Of a stretch of 64,000 nt of DNA, positions 1 to 10,822 are shown piece by piece. The first letter of the stretch is position 1, and each line of letters begins with the position of its first letter. The DNA is taken from contig OZ038382.1 of NCBI GenBank assembly GCA_964036045.1, positions 140,814,961 through 140,878,960 on the forward strand, given 5' to 3'. The position numbers were made by a program, and so were the translations under genes. The notes beneath the pieces were generated by a model, which was not told where the DNA came from, did not search any database, and was given only the letters and a program-made list of their open reading frames with translations. The stretch is from Eutreptiella sp. 'Long Island Sound 2002'. Lineage: Eukaryota > Euglenozoa > Euglenophyceae > Eutreptiales > Eutreptiaceae.

Positions 1-602
1 CGCCCGTGTTCCACCGGCTCTCGGTGGGATTGGCCCTCCACCCTTGGTTTATAAATATGTGGTCGCTGAGAAGCCGGTATCTCCGCTACCAGCGGCGGTT
101 GTGACTGTGCGGGAGGAAAAGGACTGGAAAGAGGGGAAGAACAGGGAAGGAAAGGAACAAAAGGGAGGGGGGAGAGGGGAGAAGCCGGTATGATTGTAGC
201 CTGAGCTGTTGAAGGAATCTTGCAACAGCAATGTCCGTGTACCCGGCAACACACTGCCTGCACAGGGGGGAGTGGTACATGCGGCACACATGCATGCAGG
301 CAGTCCTCGTATACCAGGTTCTTGTTTGAGGGGAGGGGTGCCAACCCATACCTGGGGGAGAATGGAGAACCTAAAATTATACGAGATCCTATGTCCGCCT
401 CATGTAGTAAAAGATCAGTACAGTATGCCGTCATGACTTCGTCCCCTTGTACCGCCAGCAGCCTCATACTTACTCAATGCCTGCTGTGACCCCCTTGCAG
501 CTGATCGGGCCCCACCCCGATGAGTGCGAATTTATGAGGCGCCTGTGTGCGAAGCAGAGGAGGAGGAAAGCGGAATCTGGCAACCGCTAAAACCTGACTC
601 CC
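1..602. other. Left edge: decayed sequence downstream of element D protease start
   Basis: No gene can be supported here. On the minus strand the stretch at about 500-602 continues the protease-like frame of element D past a stop codon (Gly-Ser-Gln-Val follows the stop), then loses the frame. The plus strand holds a purine-rich run at about 105-190 and a TATA-like string near 50. The short ORFs on both strands have no recognisable motif. The rest of D's pol gene, if it exists, lies outside the window to the left. Confidence 0.4.
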
Positions 603-1287
603 TCAGTCAATAAGTACCTGGGTGCTCCTACGAGAGTCGTCGGCTAATGTAATCCTGACCGGAACCTCGAGCTCAATTTCGTGCTTGTAGGCGGTTCTCC
701 CACGTGGTGGGCGTGGAACTTCAAGTCCCACCCCAACCTGGAGGGTGCACAGTTGTCTATGGAGAGCTGCAGACAAACTGCGGACTCGCAAATGGCATAA
801 CGGCGCGGACTGATGGTGCGGCGTTTGGGCGTCCAGACCCAACCACCTGCCGCAGCTGTACTGCCCCTTGCTCCTACTGGCGCCTCTGCCCTTGACAGCC
901 TTACCAGCCCGCATGGCCGCTTCACGCAGCTCGGGGTACTTTTGCCAACAGAGCTCTGGTGTTTGACGTCCCTTGCCACACTCAGGGCAGTATGGAACCT
1001 GGCGATTTGGCCCTCCCGGCGGGGGGTGTCCAGGTGCCGTTGCGCCAGCAGGGATGCCGTTGGGCAATGGGTCCCCTGTCCCTCTGCCTTTGCCCGCGGG
1101 CCTCAAATGTGGGTGTCGCTCCCAGCACTGAGCCTCAGTGTGGCCTCTGCGCCCGCACGCCGTGCACCGGCGCGGGCTGGGTGTCTCATTGCCCCCATTG
1201 CGAGGCGTAGGGTTTGGTGTTCCCGTGCAGCACTGCCTTTCCCTTTGCCACGCCCGCGGGGCTGGCCCCGGCCAGGAAGCTGCATAG
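603..1287 (-). pseudogene. Element D Gag C-terminus (zinc knuckles) and protease start, broken
   Basis: This is the nucleocapsid end of a Ty3/gypsy-type Gag running into an aspartic protease. The first zinc knuckle (nt 1,125-1,166) is a perfect CX2CX4HX4C. The second (nt 948-989) has the three cysteines but Gln where His should be. Between and after the knuckles the chain is Gly/Arg/Pro-rich. The frame then reaches a protease-like segment (Val-Pro-Val-Arg-Ile-Thr-Leu...Val-Leu-Ile-Asp) and stops with TGA at 603-605, exactly where the Ser or Thr of the catalytic Asp-Ser/Thr-Gly triad is expected; Gly follows the stop. The open frame extends upstream to 1,415, but that part lies in the inserted satellite and is not Gag. 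The upstream half of Gag is at 5,928-8,306. Confidence 0.72.
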
Positions 1288-1690
1288 TGAGACATACCTC
1301 GGTGTATGCTAGGGGAACCCAGAACTCTGTCCTTGCCAAATCTTGATCTCCGTTTCCAAAATGCTACTCCCTGAAGCAATCTGCTTTTAAGCGGATATAC
1401 AATCACATAAGTCAACTCGACAGGTCAGTCATTCCAGTGCGGACACAGTTCTCAAACCGTGTATAGAATAAGTTCCCCCTACAATACAGAAAGAAGATGC
1501 ACAGAAAATACACAAAATACAAGCAAAAAGGCCCTGATACTCTCTCTGACAGTTCCTGATATCGCTTAAGGAATTAATTAGAAACTGCGCCTGAGTGCGT
1601 GCGCGTGTCGCGTGTGTCGTGCTGGGCGCTGAACCTCAGTTACGCCTCACCCCCTACCAAAATCCTTGACAGACATTGGAATGGAAAGGA
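1288..1690 (+). repeat. Single diverged copy of the 340 bp satellite, left end of insert in D
   Basis: This stretch matches the array at 4,527-5,927 in direct orientation: a leader with 'ctctgtccttgccaaatc', then the unit with 'aagtcaactc', 'gtatagaataagttcccc' and 'cttgacagacattgga' (1,664-1,680). It begins where the D Gag frame ends and continues into unrelated DNA at about 1,690. Copies at both ends of a roughly 4.6 kb block could mean long terminal repeats of an inserted element, or satellite flanking an insertion. Confidence 0.65.
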
Positions 1691-4526
1691 CACTAGAAGC
1701 GCTGAGCACACAGGACTCAAACGGGGGCTCTTCTAGCAAAGAAGTGGCCAGGTCACACAAAACGGATACACTGCGAGCGCCAATCACGAACTGCACGAGC
1801 GCGTTGAAAAATCACATCACATACTTCTCACAAGGGGACCCGGGCCCAAAACAGGCGAATAGAACAACCGGTACCAGAAACACTGCAGCTTGGCTAGACG
1901 GGACTGGACAATAAAGAGCAACAGCACACAGGGAGGTCAAAGGACAGGGCACGTAGCCAGAGAGAGAGTCAAGCGCGGACAGGGCAGGGTCTTCTCGACT
2001 GATCAACACCCACTAACTAGGCCACAAACACACTGTGCAAATCTGCAAGGAGAGACAAGAGCATACAAATCAATTAGCAGGAGGCTCCCGGTTTCACCTA
2101 CACCATAAATGTTGCTTGTCCCACTTGGACGTCCGAAGGAGTCCATAGCGCACAGATCACAGTTGCCACGGAGCACCTAGCTGACAGAGACCATCCACAG
2201 CCACCATTCACCATATATACACAAACAACGCGCACACAAACGCTGTGTTGCGATCTAATGTTGTACATGGCGGCACTCGTATCCCGACAAGAACATAGCC
2301 CCAAGGCACTCACAATGAACTGAGCAACGCTCCATTCCCTAGGGACGTGTTGTTGCACAACGCATGTGTGGCCCACACTGACTGCTTGGACAAACTAAGT
2401 CACTAAACTTGTCATCGACACGCAGATTGTTTGGACTACTGACGAATTGTTGCGAACCTTGGTGTCAACTGCGGATGACTGTTTGGACTACTGACAACAC
2501 TCGTTAACCTCGGCATCAGCACGCTGAAAGTTTGGACTACTGACGGACCCATTGTCCGTCCTGATGTCAGCGGCGACAACTAGTGCAGGGCAAGTGAAAG
2601 CACCAAAGGAAGGTAGTTGTACTTCACTTGTTCGCTGTGAGGCGAGCCAAAGGCGCCAAAGAAGATGCAGTCATGCATACCATACTCAACATGTGTGGGA
2701 TCACCATTACTGAGGTGCACAAACGCAGTGCATGTGATTCACAAAGAGCGCGCAAAACTTGCTCTGCAGTTGTGTACACCCCCCTACCAAAAGGGTAGCA
2801 TGGCCAGTGTTGAACAGCAACCTGACCAACGAAAACATGACCGTGACAGACTGAGCGGACCACATCAAAAGGCATCTGAAGTATGCAACGACTCAGACCA
2901 CAGACGTAACACATTAATGCAGCGTGTCCTTGTCAACCCAACTCAAAGGGTTTCAGCGCCAACCCTACACGGAACGCGTTGCTACGCTTAGAGGGGAGAG
3001 ATAGAGGTTACCCGGCAGCAGAGAGGGGGGGGGGTGCAAAACTGGACACCTCCGAGCGACCCCAGACCGCGCAGCAATATATAGCATGCGCAGGGCAATT
3101 GTGCCAAGACCCAGAGATTTCGTAAGTGACACGATGTGCGCTGAAAAGGAGGTTGTTTCGTTATTTGCCTCCCAAGTCCAACACACTAGGTTAAATGCAC
3201 TAATCTCTGACGAGAGTCAAAAGCTACATCTCCCCCAAACCGAAAGAGAAGCAACACCGTAAACAGTGGGAAGGTAGTTTACCCACAGGGAAGACAGAGG
3301 CACAAGCCCAACAACTGCTCAAAGTCCATCAGCGGGAATCCTGTGCTCGGTGGCCCCTAACAAGCCGATCGAGGTTCCGCGCCTCAAGGCAGTGGAGAAA
3401 CGACTGGCCGACAGACAATTAACCAACCACAACAAGACATCGCAGACAGACTGCCAGCAGTGTGACAGCACTCTGACCATGTTGAATATACAGCAGTGTA
3501 GGCACCAGAGAAGGAAGGAGGTCCTTTCCTATTGTGCCAAGCGGGCACCGCCACGCCATAAAAGAGATGGGTGCCACATGGCGCCAAATGACCGACAAGA
3601 TAGGCCGTGTGGCGTAGCACCAGGAGATGCAACCTGAACGACAGAGCCGGCAAGCGACGAACAAATAACCAAAGCAAAACGAACTACAGAAGGACTAGGT
3701 GGCTTTGACTGACTTGAAGACTTCGCACATAAGTACAGTGCGTCCTCGTCAACCCCACTCAAAAGGTTGAGCGCCCGTCACGGGTGGAGAGGGAGAGAGT
3801 GGAAGAGAAGGGTAGAGGCCACCAGGGCAGACAGACAAGTGCAGAGTGGGAGTCAACGTGCCAGCTCACACACATCAAACACTCTGGGCACACATCCTAA
3901 GCACTGCTCGTGGCTACATTCACAAGGTTTCCTACCGTAACTCATGAAGGATAATCATAGCAAGTACAACAACCTAGGTCTGAGGGGTGCCAAAGCTTGG
4001 GCACGCTGCTCAGAAGACAATTCGCGCGCCCTCAGAGATGCTGCATACAACCCAGCATTCCAAGGGCAGACGGCGCGGAGCAGACGCACGCGTCTAGCGC
4101 CAACAATAACTCCAACACCAGCTTCCCAGTCAAGCATGAAGAAGTGTGGAGAGCAGAGAGGGGAGTGGAAGGTACTAAAACAGGAACTAGGGAGCGCTCC
4201 ATCTCTAAACAGTGCGCAAACACAGCACACGCAGGTGCTGCAGTGGCGTACACCCCCCAACCAACAAATGACGCTCCTGCAGAAATACCATGTTGGAGCT
4301 GGATGCCGAACAGGAGAACCGCCAGACCGTCCTGGACAGCCTTGCTGACATCAAAGCTGACCAAGACACTCTCCAATGACGATCAGGGGGGCCGGCACCC
4401 CTCAAGCGAGCTGTTGCGCGGTGCCTAACCAAGAGCACGGAGTGCGACTCCTCTGAGTGTGTCCACAATGGTTGACCCTGTATCACGGAGTTCAAAATGC
4501 CTGTGGTATCTATAAATGGTTTTGAG
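1691..4526. other. Interior of the insert in D; no gene recognised
   Basis: There is no convincing coding region on either strand; the open frames are under 145 codons, overlap one another and lack motifs. Two small repeat features stand out. The 15 bp string gtttggactactgac occurs three times at 2,429, 2,481 and 2,530, about 50 bp apart. A longer diverged direct repeat pairs about 2,920-2,990 with about 3,735-3,800 (both carry 'gtcaaccc.actcaaa.gg' followed by a purine-rich run), an offset of about 814 bp. Confidence 0.5.
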
Positions 4527-5927
4527 GCATACCTTAGTGTGTGCTGGGGGAACCCGGAACTCTGTCCTTGCCAAATCTTGATCTCCGTTTCAAAAATGGT
4601 ACTCCCTGAAGCAATACCCTTCCAAGTTGACATACAATCACATAAGTCAACTCCACAGGTCAGTCATTCCAGTGCGGACACGGTTCTCAAACCGTGTATA
4701 GAATAAGTTCCCCCTACAATACAGGAAGAAGATGCACAGAATATACACAAAACACAGCCAAGAAGCCCATGATATTGTCTCTGACAGTTCCTGATATCCC
4801 TTAAGGAATTGATTAGGAACTGCGCGTGAGTGTGTGCGCGTGTGGCGTGTGTTGTGCTTGGCGATGAACCTCAGTTATGCCTCACCCCCCTACCAATATC
4901 CTTGACAGACATTGGAATGGGCAGGACACTAGAACTGGTACTATCTGAAGCAATCCCCTTCCAAGATGACATACAATCACATATGTCAACTCCACAGGTC
5001 AGTCCTTCCAGTGCGGACACGGTTCTCAAACCGTGTATAGAATAAGTTCCCCCTATAATACAGGAAGAAGGTGCACAGAATATGCAGAACACACAGGCAA
5101 AAAGCCCCTGATACTGTCTCTGACAGTTCCCGATATCGCTTAAGGAATTAATTAGAAACTGCGCGTGAGTGCGTATCGCGTATCACGTATCGCGTGTGTC
5201 GTGCTTGGTGATGAGCCTCAGTTACGCCTCAGCCCCCTACCAAAAACCTTGACAGACATTGGAATTAAAAAGGACACTAGAACTGGAACTCCCTGAAGCA
5301 ATCCACTTCGAAGTAGATAAACAATCACATAAGTCAACTCCACAGGTCAGTCTTTCCAGTGCGGACACGGTTCTCAAACCATGTATAGAATCAATTTCCC
5401 CTACAATACAGGAAGAAGATGCACAGAATATGCACAACACACAGGCGAAGAGCCCCTGATACTGTCTCTGACAGTTCGTGATATCGCTTAAGGAATTAAT
5501 TAGAAACTGCGCGTGAGTGCGTGCGCGTGTCGCGTTTGTCGTGCTGGGCGCAGAACCTCAATTCCATCGCACCCCCCTACCAAAATCCTTGACAGACATT
5601 GGAATGGAAAGGACACTAGAACTGGTACTCCCTGAAGCAATCTGCTTCCAAGTCGACATACAATCACCTAAGTCAACTCCACAGGTCAGTCATTCCAGTG
5701 CGGACACGGTTCCCAAACCGTGTATAGAATAAGTTCCCCCTAAGATACAGGAAGAAGATGCACAGAATATACACAACACACAGGCGAAAAGGCCCTGATA
5801 CTGTCTCTGACAGTTCCTGATATCGCTTAAAAAATTAATTAGAAACTGCGCGTGAGTGCGTGCGCGTGTCGCGTGTGTCGTGCTGGCCGCCTAACTTTAG
5901 TTACGCCTCAATAGCGTTGACCGCACG
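4527..5927 (+). repeat. Tandem satellite array, about four units of 340-347 bp
   Basis: The landmark 'cttgacagacattgga' recurs at 4,901, 5,248 and 5,588 (spacing 347 and 340). Other landmarks ('aagtcaactccacaggtcag', 'gtgcggacacggttc', 'gacagttcctgatatcgc', a CG-rich 'gcgcgtgagtgcgtgcgcg') recur with the same period. The first unit is preceded by the same leader as the single copy at 1,288. The last unit breaks off near 5,920, where element D Gag resumes on the minus strand. Short repeated ORFs in the array are by-products of the repeat. Confidence 0.85.
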
Positions 5928-6760
5928 CGCCTCACGAAAAATGTTTTGCTTCGTCACCTTGGCCCGCTTTTTGCTGACCGGGCGCAGCAAAATGACGCAG
6001 AAGGCCCCCGGATAGGAGAACTTTCAGTTCTGCCTGGCCTCCTCGAAGAGCATGGCGTCCAAATGCCCCTCATAAGCATTTGACATATACACAGCTTTCG
6101 GGAACTGCCTCTTGGCCATGTGGTCACTCACTCCACCACGCACGCGGGCGCCCGCCTCGCACAATCATCGAGCCACTCAGTGAGTGAGTCGGCAATGGCC
6201 GGTTGCAGCGGAACAATGTCCTCCAAGTTTTTGAAGACGCCATAAGTCGTCAGTGTCTGGTCTATTTGCTTTTCAACCAGGGCTTTCAACTCCTCGTAAT
6301 CGATTAGGCGGCAGGTGCATCGCTTCCTTAAGACGTTTTGTCTCGAGGCGGGCAAGATTTGTAGCACAGCCTCCTTTTTAACGTGCTCACGCTGCATATG
6401 GTCCACGTTGTTTTTAGAAAACAGCCAATGTTGCCAATAGTTGCGGGCAGTGGCCCCTCCACGATCCCAGGACGGACGCTGGGTGCTAGCCTGGGTGGAC
6501 TTCAAATGGTTGGAGTCCAATAATGGCAAGAGCTGTGGGCCCAAAAGCCCCGTCAACAGGCTGCAAGGGGCCGTCCTTGACTTTGTTGACGGGATGTCGT
6601 CGAGCAATACTTCCTCGAATGGTCTCCCATTATCCACGACCAAAGATGGACGGACGTTAAGGCATACTCCCACTGCGCCATCAACAGCATTTTCCAAATA
6701 ATCCAGGAAGGCGAAGGGGTCCGATTTTCCCCGCGTATCAAGCCAATCACGCAGACACAA
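5928..6760 (-). pseudogene. Element D Gag, central (capsid-like) part
   Basis: The main open frame is 6,128-6,760 (210 codons). It is Leu-rich, with aromatic and charged residues spaced as in a helical capsid (Tyr-Trp-Gln-His-Trp-Leu-Phe, then Glu-Leu-Lys-Ala-Leu-Val-Glu-Lys). Downstream the reading continues in another frame over about 5,928-6,115 with an interior stop (Met-Ala-Lys-Arg-Gln-Phe...Phe-Glu-Glu-Ala-Arg-Gln-Asn, stop) until the satellite insertion. Its place between coiled coils and zinc knuckles on the same strand supports Gag; the sequence alone does not identify a family. Confidence 0.5.
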
Positions 6761-7295
6761 AAGTCGAATCTGGCCTACGTGGCCGAAAATCCCCCGCCAA
6801 CAAATCTACGCCCCGATGCGGCAGAGCTGTGGGAACTGGCATGGGCTGCCTCTCAAGACCCTCATCCCCTCACTCGGGGGGCGCTGTCAGATAGGTAGCA
6901 GTATGGGAGGGCGGGGCCTCTCTGACGTACAACCGTGCGGCGTATACGCCACAAGACGTAACAGGCTCTGTGGTGGTAGTAGGGGTCGCTGATGGCACCT
7001 CTGCCCTCAAAAGAGCGGGGCTTGCCAGTGGTTCCCGTGGCAACCTGGACAAGTGAACCAATCCCACCATCGTGGCCTGTAGGTGTCACATGTGGTCCTG
7101 AAGTTCGGTCACCCGAGAGTCCAAATAGCACACTGGGTGTTTCAGGGGCGCATAGCCGCTGCTAGTTGTTGGGGCCGGAGGAGGGGCAAATTCCTGTTTT
7201 GCCTGCAAGCGGTCTGGGCCAACTCTACCGATGTGACGCGTCACGATACCCCTTGCTCGAGGGACGTGAATCTCACATGGGGCATCATGTAGTGC
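6761..7295 (-). pseudogene. Element D Gag, Pro/Thr-rich linker with frame breaks
   Basis: This stretch joins the coiled-coil part to the capsid-like part of D Gag. The longest readable segment is 6,870-7,070, rich in Pro, Ala and Thr. Stops and frame changes occur near 7,075-7,290. No motif was found; the assignment rests only on position and strand. Confidence 0.35.
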
Positions 7296-8306
7296 TCAGG
7301 GTACACAGTGCTCTGCCGCGGCCTGCATGTGCTCTTCAGCTTCAAGAAGCCTGAAACCAGTGACTGTGACGCCCCGTGTAGGCAGCCATGCAGAATGCCC
7401 GGAGTGTGGTACACGTTCCGACTGTGCTACCTTGTTCTGCACGGACTGCAGTAGGATATTGTAATCCGCAGTACGGTCTGGCGCTACAGCGGCCCGTGCA
7501 TTGGGTCCTTCTAGGGTGTAGACGCGGGCTTGCAGAGCCGTCAACTGTTCTCGAACGCCCCTAATGAAGCTCAAAAAATGCTGTATTGTCGCAATTTCCC
7601 GTGTATGCTCCTGTAGGCTCTGCTGAACCTGACGCTGTTTTGCAGTCGCGGTGCGTTCCACCTGCTCCACTCGGCAACACAGGTCTCCTAGGGCAGTGTC
7701 CAGACTATGCACTCTGGATTCCAGTGTGGTGGCCCGCTCCTGAAATTTATCAACTGTGTGCACAAGACTATCCTGGTAATCCTGCAGAGTGGCCATAACC
7801 TGGGCAACTGTAGATCCCAAGGCTAAGCCAGCGGCCTAAAGGTGTTCAACTGCCGTGGCGGCCTGGCGGAGGTTGGTGGTGTGGTCATCAAGGGCCTTGA
7901 CACACTCGTTGACCGTACCAACTACGGCCTTGGTTTGCCCATGGCAGTGTTCCATTTGGGTGTGTATCTCAGCTGTGGCTCGCACCAGGTCTGAACCTAA
8001 CCCCTGCAACTGCTCAACTACCTGCGCCATGTCATTTAGGCGTTGTGCCAGCTTGGGGGCCTGGGGCGCCACGTTCGACCCCTCAAACCGGCGAATTTGT
8101 TCGGCCGGTAGTCCTAACTCGGTAACCCACCTAACCTGATTTGTAGCTACAAACAGGGGAGGGGCTCCTATGTCGGCATCCATTGGGACCAAAGCTGGGG
8201 CGCTTGTGTGAGCCATACTGTTGAAGTAGCTCACTACACTTCTGACCGGCCCTTGTGGTTGTTGCGCGTCCGGGAGTTGTATTCTCGGGTGGGCATGCCC
8301 CCCCAC
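7296..8306 (-). pseudogene. Element D Gag, N-terminal coiled-coil region with one stop
   Basis: Two open frames, 7,836-8,306 (156 codons) and 7,296-7,820 (174 codons), lie in the same frame and are separated only by TAG at 7,836-7,838 and a few codons, so this was one frame of about 336 codons. The chain is rich in Gln, Glu, Leu and Val with heptad-like spacing over most of its length, as in N-terminal coiled coils of large retroelement Gag proteins. The start is uncertain: Met at 8,306 or an internal Met near 8,216. It begins about 80 bp beyond the 3' LTR of element AB, so AB probably inserted just upstream of this Gag or in its leader. Confidence 0.6.
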
Positions 8307-8381
8307 CGCCGATGTTGAAGCAACGAGGGGGGACGGCTATTCATAAGCAATCTCGGGCCCTGCGACCTGTTAGTTCTTTTT

Positions 8382-8707
8382 ATCCTATGATTGGTGATTC
8401 AATTTCATACTCTTGCCCATACATTTCCAAACTCTGCTGGTTCTCTCGTTCGTTGTCAAGAACCCGATAATCACAAAGCACAACAGTTAAATCCAAATCA
8501 GAAATAATAAATGTGCGGGGCCCTGCAAAGCAGATACAGTGAAGTCTGCTGTAAATGAATCACGGCATTACTCACTGACATTCCGTAACTTGCACAATTA
8601 AAAACAGTGCTGCTCTCACTCGGTTCACATATGCATATCTAATTAATGATCTGCATACTCACGCGACCTGGACCTCGATCGTGCTGCAATGACTGAAGAA
8701 CATTACA
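8382..8707 (-). repeat. 3' LTR of element AB
   Basis: This is a direct match over its whole length to 53,963-54,288, differing at roughly one base in ten by eye. On the minus strand the repeat starts TGTAAT right after a purine tract and ends near CAATCA or GGAT. The central stretch 'ctgacattccgtaacttgca' is identical in both copies. A core of 320 bp (8,388-8,707) runs TG to CA. Confidence 0.85.
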
Positions 8708-8718
8708 TTCCCCTTCCA
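8708..8718 (-). promoter_or_regulatory. Polypurine tract of element AB
   Basis: On the minus strand the sequence is GGAAGGGGAA directly before the TGTAAT start of the LTR. A purine run touching the 3' LTR is where plus-strand DNA synthesis starts in LTR elements, and it fixes the LTR boundary and orientation. Confidence 0.7.
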
Positions 8719-9614
8719 AGACATTTGCTACCATGGAGGGAAATGTCTGACAAAAGAGAAAAGGTCTTATCACACACGGAAAAACAAAAAAATTTAAACA
8801 CAGCCACAATCTGCAATCTGCAACAAAAGCGAGTGGAGGATAACTGTCCACTGTCTACTTTCCAGTGTCCACTGTCCACTGTCCACATAACAGTCTGCGC
8901 CAAAACAAACCGCTGAAATCCCCTTACTGAACTTGACTGGATGCTGGCATGCTCCCATCTGGCATCTGGCATCTGGCATCTGGCGTCAGGTATCTGTCAT
9001 CTGGTATGTGACATCTTGCATCGAATTCTGATCAACTGAGGGAAAATAGGCAACAAGAGACACATGACAGAGCAGGATGGGCTCATAAATATACACAAAC
9101 AAAGTGCTACATGCCAACAACCTACAACCACCACAGGAACCCAAAAAAATTGATACAGGGGTCTGTATGCTTGTCTGGACTCCTGAGGTGTACATCTGTG
9201 CGGATTACGGACAGTTTGACAGGTCGGAGTTACACTTTGTTTAGGTTCGTCTACCTCTGTCGAGGAAACCAATGCTGTTGCCAGAAATGCTGGTCTTGGT
9301 ACTCCCGGCTGCAACAGGTTTTGTTCAGCCCAATCAGCACATGGACTGTGCAGCAGCATAGCAAAATGAGACGTCAGTCTGACATCAGAGATGTCCTGTA
9401 CAGGCAAGGGGGGGGGGGGGCTGAGATCACAAGAGCTCACACCATCCAAACCAGACAAAGACAAGCCTGCCGGTCCACCGACAGTCCTGTATGTACAACA
9501 GTGCAAAACATACAACCATGAAAGGAAAACTGAAGGCGCTCGGTGTGACATCGAAATAGATTCTGACTCCGTCTGATGCACTCACGTTGAATTGCCTGTA
9601 GGAGAGAACAGAAA
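8719..9614. other. AB 3' untranslated region with simple repeats
   Basis: This stretch lies between the chromodomain stop and the polypurine tract. It holds two short tandem repeats: a 'tccactg' repeat at about 8,848-8,886 and a 'catctgg' repeat at about 8,955-9,005. There is a run of G at 9,410-9,420. The overlapping open frames (for example 8,997-9,581 minus) have no motif and I treat them as chance. Confidence 0.5.
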
Positions 9615-9923
9615 TCAATGCAGCAATTCACGCATGTATAGACAACAAAGGCGCCTCTCCACAAACTCTGGATGCGGCGCCACACTGATACCACCAATGT
9701 GCTCCAGACCATCCTTAATTTTCTGTCGCCTGTTATACACCAGCGAATCTTCATTTACATCATGTAAGAATTCTGAGGCGTCCCTCGACTCAGGCTTAGG
9801 ATACCCCTTGTATTTGATGTGCCATTTCAAGTTCTTCGGTATGCGATGCTTTCCCTTACCCCTATTCACAAACTCCTTGTGTCCTAAAATTTTCTTGATG
9901 ATGTATTTCTCATCATCCACCAA
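9615..9923 (-). pseudogene. Chromodomain at the C-terminus of AB Pol
   Basis: The frame opens with Asp-Glu-Lys-Tyr-Ile-Ile-Lys-Lys-Ile-Leu-Gly-His and goes on to Lys-Trp-His-Ile-Lys-Tyr-Lys-Gly-Tyr-Pro, then Ser-Glu-Phe-Leu-His-Asp-Val. This is the chromodomain pattern: an opening strand, the Val/Ile-Lys-Trp/Tyr-Lys-Gly-Tyr/Trp core, and a C-terminal helix. In the family the core is usually followed by Thr-Trp-Glu; here it is Arg-Asp-Ala, so one aromatic-cage position looks lost. In chromoviruses this domain sits at the end of integrase and can guide insertion to marked chromatin, which fits its place after the integrase remnant and before the 3' LTR. About 100 codons, with no clear start of its own. 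Confidence 0.75.
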
Positions 9924-10051
9924 TGACTCCTTATCAGAGTAATAGTGAAGGGGGGGCGGACCATGAGTTCATTGCAGTAGATATGGCTTCAGGCGCAACC
10001 CTTCAATTTGTTGTTCACCAAAAGGTCCTGCCACACAATACCTACTTTAAC

Positions 10052-10564
10052 TCAGCCTCTGAAGCACCTCAGCAGGACCCACCGAAAGACGATTGAACTT
10101 ATCTTCACCCGGTTTACGCTGTACTCGGATTCACACCCGTTCACCGGGAGAGAAGACTTATGATTGAAGTTCCTTTGAGAAACTTTCAGTGTTCCCAGAA
10201 TGAGGCTTGTCCAACTTCGCGCGGACATACTCTCTTTCCTTACACACCCTCTCAATGAAATCAAAAACATCCTCACTGCTACACTCAGGGTCGATGGAAG
10301 GTGCTGGGCAAAACCCACTGGATCTCGTCCAAACACAAGCCTGTGCGATCTATATCCTGAGACCGGTCCCGGCAGGTCATTGGCGCACCAGAGTGCCAAT
10401 GGCAAAAAATCTGCCAACTTTCGGTGCCTACCTGATTGCTCTAGTAACTTACGCCAATTGTCAACAACTACCTGCACAGGCCGCTCAGCCCTACCATTAC
10501 TAAATGCCCTACACACTGGAGACCTATACTCCTGCACACCAGACAATTGAAATGGGATCAACAA
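10052..10564 (-). pseudogene. Integrase remnant of AB (C-terminal half of core)
   Basis: The readable part contains Phe-Ser-Asn-Gly-Arg-Ala-Glu-Arg, the region of the third catalytic acid (Glu) of DDE integrases, then Leu-Ala-Leu-Trp-Cys-Ala-Asn-Asp and Gly-Tyr-Arg-Ser-His-Arg-Leu-Val-Phe-Gly-Arg-Asp-Pro, the conserved block downstream of the core in gypsy-type integrases. The N-terminal HHCC zinc domain and the first two catalytic Asp are not visible; only about 260 bp separate this frame from RNase H, too little for them. A deletion is therefore likely. The last third of the frame is poorly conserved. Confidence 0.7.
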
Positions 10565-10822
10565 AAAATTTCACACCCAGACAATCAGAAATAAGTGGCG
10601 AGTGACCTCTCTGTAGTGAATGCAACTGCTCCACCTCACTCTCAGCATATGCCCTCATAATTTCATCCCCAGCCAGCTCCTAACTGGGTATATACACAGG
10701 TGCACACTCAGAGCACCCTGCAATGGGCTGTTGCTTGGACCAGGGCCAACAGGAACAAATACTCTGGTACGGACCAAATGCCCGAGGATATTTGTCGCGC
10801 AACCGTTTCTGTCAACGCTCCC

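Noticed and set aside
1103-1415. Upstream start of the Gag zinc-knuckle ORF at 1,415
   Set aside because: The codons above about 1,288 lie in the satellite leader, which recurs at 4,527 without Gag, so this is not part of the protein.
9437-9581. Overlapping ORFs in the AB 3' untranslated region
   Set aside because: Several frames overlap on both strands with no motif, and the region lies between the chromodomain stop and the polypurine tract.
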